Assembly (NCBI GenBank): GCA_963514095.1
Contig: OY741276.1
Span: 5,955,586-6,019,585 of the forward strand
Direction: 5' to 3'
DNA length: 64,000 nucleotides
Source: Eutrigla gurnardus
Lineage: Eukaryota; Chordata; Actinopteri; Perciformes; Triglidae
The notes below the pieces were generated by a model. That model was given only the letters and a program-made list of their open reading frames with translations, was not told where the DNA came from and did no database searches. Shown here one piece after another: positions 60,846 to 64,000 of this stretch. Position numbers and translations under genes: made by a program. How positions within the stretch are numbered: the stretch's first letter is position 1; each line of letters starts with the position of its first letter.

Positions 60846-62074
60846 GGTACGAACTGCCCTCATCGTGTACGACACATGTTATCATAATAGAGCCATCGCT
60901 GATGTGTGTGTGTGTGTGCGATTTACACTTGGCTTGCTTCACAGAGAATTGAATTCTGTCAGCAAATAAGTACTGTGGATCCTGCAGTGGTTCGCAATAA
61001 GCAAAACAAGGGTCTTATAAGTACAGTTTTTTTTTTTTTATAATACCGTTTTTATGAGCGAGACAATACCAAAGAAAATCCATTATTTTCTGGGTGTCAC
61101 CCAATCACTGTAGTGGGATTTGTTTTTGTTTTTTTATTAAGTGCTGTTGGACCAGAAACAGACTGCGCAAAAGGTTTCTCCATCACAGTCGCTCTGTATA
61201 AGAGTATTACTGTAAAACAGGCAACTGGATAATAGCGGGGTTCAAAGCGATACGCAAAAAAAGAATGCAGTTTTTCCAGCTGAAATCATCTGATCCCTTC
61301 CATGCCTGAATCAGCTTCAGCTGTAAGCCAGATCGCTGAGGAGGAACACAAAGGGGGGAAAAAAGCGAATGAAAGAGAGAGCGCAGAAGAGAGAAAGTGA
61401 GAGAGAAGACAGAGACAGGGGGGAAAAGAGAAATTTGAGAGAATGCAACGCAGTGCAAAGTGTTTAAAGATGGCTGATGTCAGGAGTCAGAGGGAGACAG
61501 CTTTTGGCATCGGGAGTTAGGAGTGGAGCAAAAAAAAAAAAAAATGTGGACAAGGCAGAGGCCGGTCTGAACATGGAATGTGACAGAAGCCTCAAATATG
61601 GCGCTGGAACTCAAAAAATATCTTGGCTCGTGGATTTCTGCAGCATGCAAGCTACTGTGTGGGGAAGTGCTGACTGCTGACTGCGGAAATTTCACTTCTC
61701 ACCGCGGATCAGAAGGAGATCCATCGTGACAAAAAGGCCCTCATTAAAGGCTCAGGCAGACTGTGACCAGGATTACAGCAAACTTGTTTGTTAGCAAGTG
61801 CATGCATCCATCGGGGGTATACGCAAGCGGCCAAAATCATTTCCAAACTTTGCAAACGCTGCATAGCACCGCGCTGTATAAAGTATGATAAACCATATTC
61901 ATAGTTTCCAGAATGTCAGCAGACACAAGGCCCCACATTCCCCTCAGAGCAGAAGAAGTCAGATTGAGTGATGTGTCACCCGCAAAAATGAGGAGCATAT
62001 TTGAATTTCAAAAGGATAGCTCCAAAGGTTCAGCCTCCCCAGTTCTTAATTGTGTCTTAACTGCTCTGGCCTAC
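60846..62074. other. Spacer between the duplicated segments
   Basis: Contains poly-T (61027-61039), a plus-strand polypurine tract (about 61350-61440) and an A-run (61531-61544). No gene or mobile element is recognised, so nothing here explains the duplication. Confidence 0.55.
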
Positions 62075-62375
62075 TTTAATGGGTAGAGGTGGGCTGGTCC
62101 TCTATCTGAACTCCATTAGCCCAGTATTAGCCATAGTGACCGTAATGGTCCCCACTTCATTACTCTGTTGCCGGGAGAGACGAGCTGATGGCCTAGAGAG
62201 GAGATGAAGGCCGGGTGGGGAGGGTGGTGGGGGTTCAGCATGGCTGGGCAGAGCTCAAGTGTGAACGGAGAAAACGCCCCTTTGCCCATTCTACAAGTCC
62301 CAAAGTCCATCTGAGACCCAAAGACGGGTACCAGCGTGCATTCAACGCGCCCCTCCCTGTCTGACACAAAAGGAT
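62075..62375 (+). repeat. Duplicated segment, copy B
   Basis: Partner of 60556-60845, starting TTAATGGGTAGAGGTGGGC (copy A: TTAATAGGTGGAGGTGGGC). Relative to A it has a G-rich insertion of about 10 bases just before the exact 39-base core. The CCATTAGCCC and GTATTAGCCA cores are kept in both copies. Confidence 0.9.
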
Positions 62376-63009
62376 CAGTAGTTATGAATAACTCCTTTGG
62401 CTCGGGACCACTCCCCTCTCACGCATCAGGGGATTTCGGGGAAACTCCAGGGGAGGGGGAAAAAAACGGCCAACGCCGACAGATAAAGCAGACGCAGACA
62501 GCGGTGCCTGAATATTTATGCATTTACATTCACATCATTCATCCAGAGAGAAAGTTTTCAAAGGGATGTGTACCTAAATACTCCAACATGTGCCTGGTAC
62601 CCTACAGGTTCTGTATCTGACCCCTCCTCTCCTGTTTTTCTAGTAATTCCCAAAGTTATTAGGTCCAATTGCACTAATTGCTACGAGGAGTGGCCATAGG
62701 GCATCTGTTAAAAAAAAAAAAAAAAAAGGCTGCTTTTGACAGCGGTGAACTGTGCGTGTGTGAAGTCAGGAACAAGTGGCACTGTCCTACAGTTGAACCC
62801 AGGAACTGCTCTTACACATGTCTCACCTTTCATCCTGTGACCCCATTATTTCTCCTTCCATAGAAACATCACCAAACAGAACATGTTTGATTGCCCCGGC
62901 CCTCCGATCTCTCTCCCTCTCATAATGTTATCTTAAGAAATGTGGAAACGATTGAACCTCCATTTGATTTTGGCGGCTGAAATGACTACCACATTGGCGT
63001 CCTCTGTGA

Positions 63010-63045
<36 letters not shown>

Positions 63046-64000
63046 AGTTCCCCCCAGAGAGATCCCAGGGGTTATGTGATCCAGTTCCTCTCATCATGGC
63101 AAATTGACCATGTGCACTTGACGGCCAGCTGAGTAATCCCCCGACACGTCGGGTTTAACACACTGCTCGGCAATCACAGAAAGAAAAATAACTTTGGGGA
63201 AGAAAAGTCATAAATAACCTGGCAGAGAGGGAGCTTCACTCTCTACTTGCCCTCTGAACTTGGTTGAGAAAACAGTCAATAAGAGAGGAGCCACATGATT
63301 TTCACTTGAGTTATGTGGATGCAATTATTAGGAGAGCCATTGTATGCCCCCGAGTGTGATACTAACCTTGAATGCTGAAAACTGTCAATAAGAAGAAAAT
63401 AAGAACTAGTTATGACTTTTGCTAATACAGGCTGCGGGGAGCATGGCAGGGGTTGTTACTGCTAAATTATCTCATGAAAGATCACATCAGAAACAGTATA
63501 ATTGATGCAAATTCATAAACAGTTTATACGGAAACGAGCAAGAAGCAAAAACAGCTGTGCGATAGAAAGGTTCAATGGGGGAGCTAATGACAAAAACACA
63601 CAGTACAACAACATGCATGCAACCTCTGAGAAGAAAAAAAAAAGAGAATACTTGGATTTTATTGCCTGTATAGAGAGCAGCAAATAAAAATAAAAAACTA
63701 TACAAGTAGGATTAACTGTTGCTGCACCAATGTCACTTGCTAAATGAAACAAAAAGGGAGCGTGGGCGTTAAGAGAGACGCAGCGAGAGCCCATGAGAGC
63801 GTCGCGAAAATATACGGTGGAATGGAAAAGACAGAGAAGAAAGACAGACATAGCCAGGGAATGTCATTACGCATTGACGGTGTGAGCAGGAAGTGGTTTG
63901 AAGTCGGGGGGGATGTGGGCCATGTTCTTTAGAAGGGAGGATTACACTTGGCTCGTGTATGACAGCGGACTTTTCATCACGTAGCCACACTGAGCCACTG
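62376..64000. other. Non-coding stretch
   Basis: A-run (62709-62727), TG array (63012-63042) and otherwise single-copy-looking DNA. Frames of up to 112 codons at the right end have no family resemblance. No gene crosses the window edge that I can see. Confidence 0.5.
63012..63042. repeat. (TG)n microsatellite, about 15 units
   Basis: Perfect TG array. Confidence 0.96.

Noticed and set aside
60494..60952. 152-codon plus-strand frame over duplicated copy A
   Set aside because: Copy B does not keep the plus-strand frame, as expected for non-coding homology; the frame also ends in a TG run.
1..64000. Bacterial-type features, CRISPR arrays, operons
   Set aside because: Sequence is vertebrate-like throughout: no dense coding, no spaced direct repeats with unique spacers, no ribosome binding site-led frames.

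Overview
This window looks like nuclear DNA from a vertebrate, most likely a teleost fish. The reasons are about twenty long CA/TG dinucleotide arrays in 64 kb, moderate GC with CpG neither absent nor island-forming, GAAA, GA/CT and GGGA arrays, and a few dispersed-repeat tails of kinds familiar from fish genomes. Two are 3' ends of non-LTR retrotransposons (about 17588-17810 and 35150-35446), one is a short dispersed-repeat fragment (about 28210-28291), and hAT-like terminal motifs occur around 9.0-10.6 kb. Simple sequence totals roughly 1.6 kb by hand count. Species cannot be named from the sequence.

I find no convincing protein-coding gene, tRNA, rRNA or recognised microRNA. Every long open frame falls on a dinucleotide array, a polypurine or polypyrimidine tract, or unremarkable non-coding sequence. 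Three weak exceptions are recorded: a 106-residue frame with a membrane-anchor-like start at 7676-7996 (minus), an exon-like block after a good splice acceptor near 8303-8468 (minus), and a TATA-like box followed by ATGG|GTAAGC at 22633-22710 with an in-frame acceptor downstream. The window is best read as intergenic, or as part of one very long intron. Many repeat-free blocks are dense in homeodomain (TAAT), SOX, POU, MEIS, AP-1 and nuclear-receptor type motifs. That would suit the regulatory desert of a developmental gene, but this is inference, because conservation cannot be measured here.

Layout: 1-8.9 kb is single-copy-looking sequence with a few SSRs. 9.0-10.8 kb is degraded hAT-like DNA. 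10.8-16 kb holds SSRs and polypurine tracts. 17.6-17.8 kb is a retroposon tail. 18-28 kb is mixed single-copy and SSR, with a TG-array cluster at 20.7-21.1 kb. 28-41 kb is mostly single-copy, with a LINE tail at 35.2-35.4 kb. 41.4-45.4 kb is a dense cluster of very long CA/TG and CT arrays. 45.4-56 kb is single-copy with a long GAAA array. 56.3-57.4 kb is AT-rich. 58-64 kb contains the strongest unexplained structure.

That structure is a pair of homologous segments in the same orientation, about 60556-60845 and 62075-62375, sharing an exact 39-base core and about 80% identity over the preceding 100 bases. It is a local duplication of sequence that looks neither like a mobile element nor like coding DNA. 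Other notable structures are several strong hairpins: a perfect 14-bp stem at 8921-8954, a miRNA-precursor-like 48-base hairpin at 12032-12079, a 17/18 stem at 19094-19131, and a TG/CA hairpin at 26011-26060.
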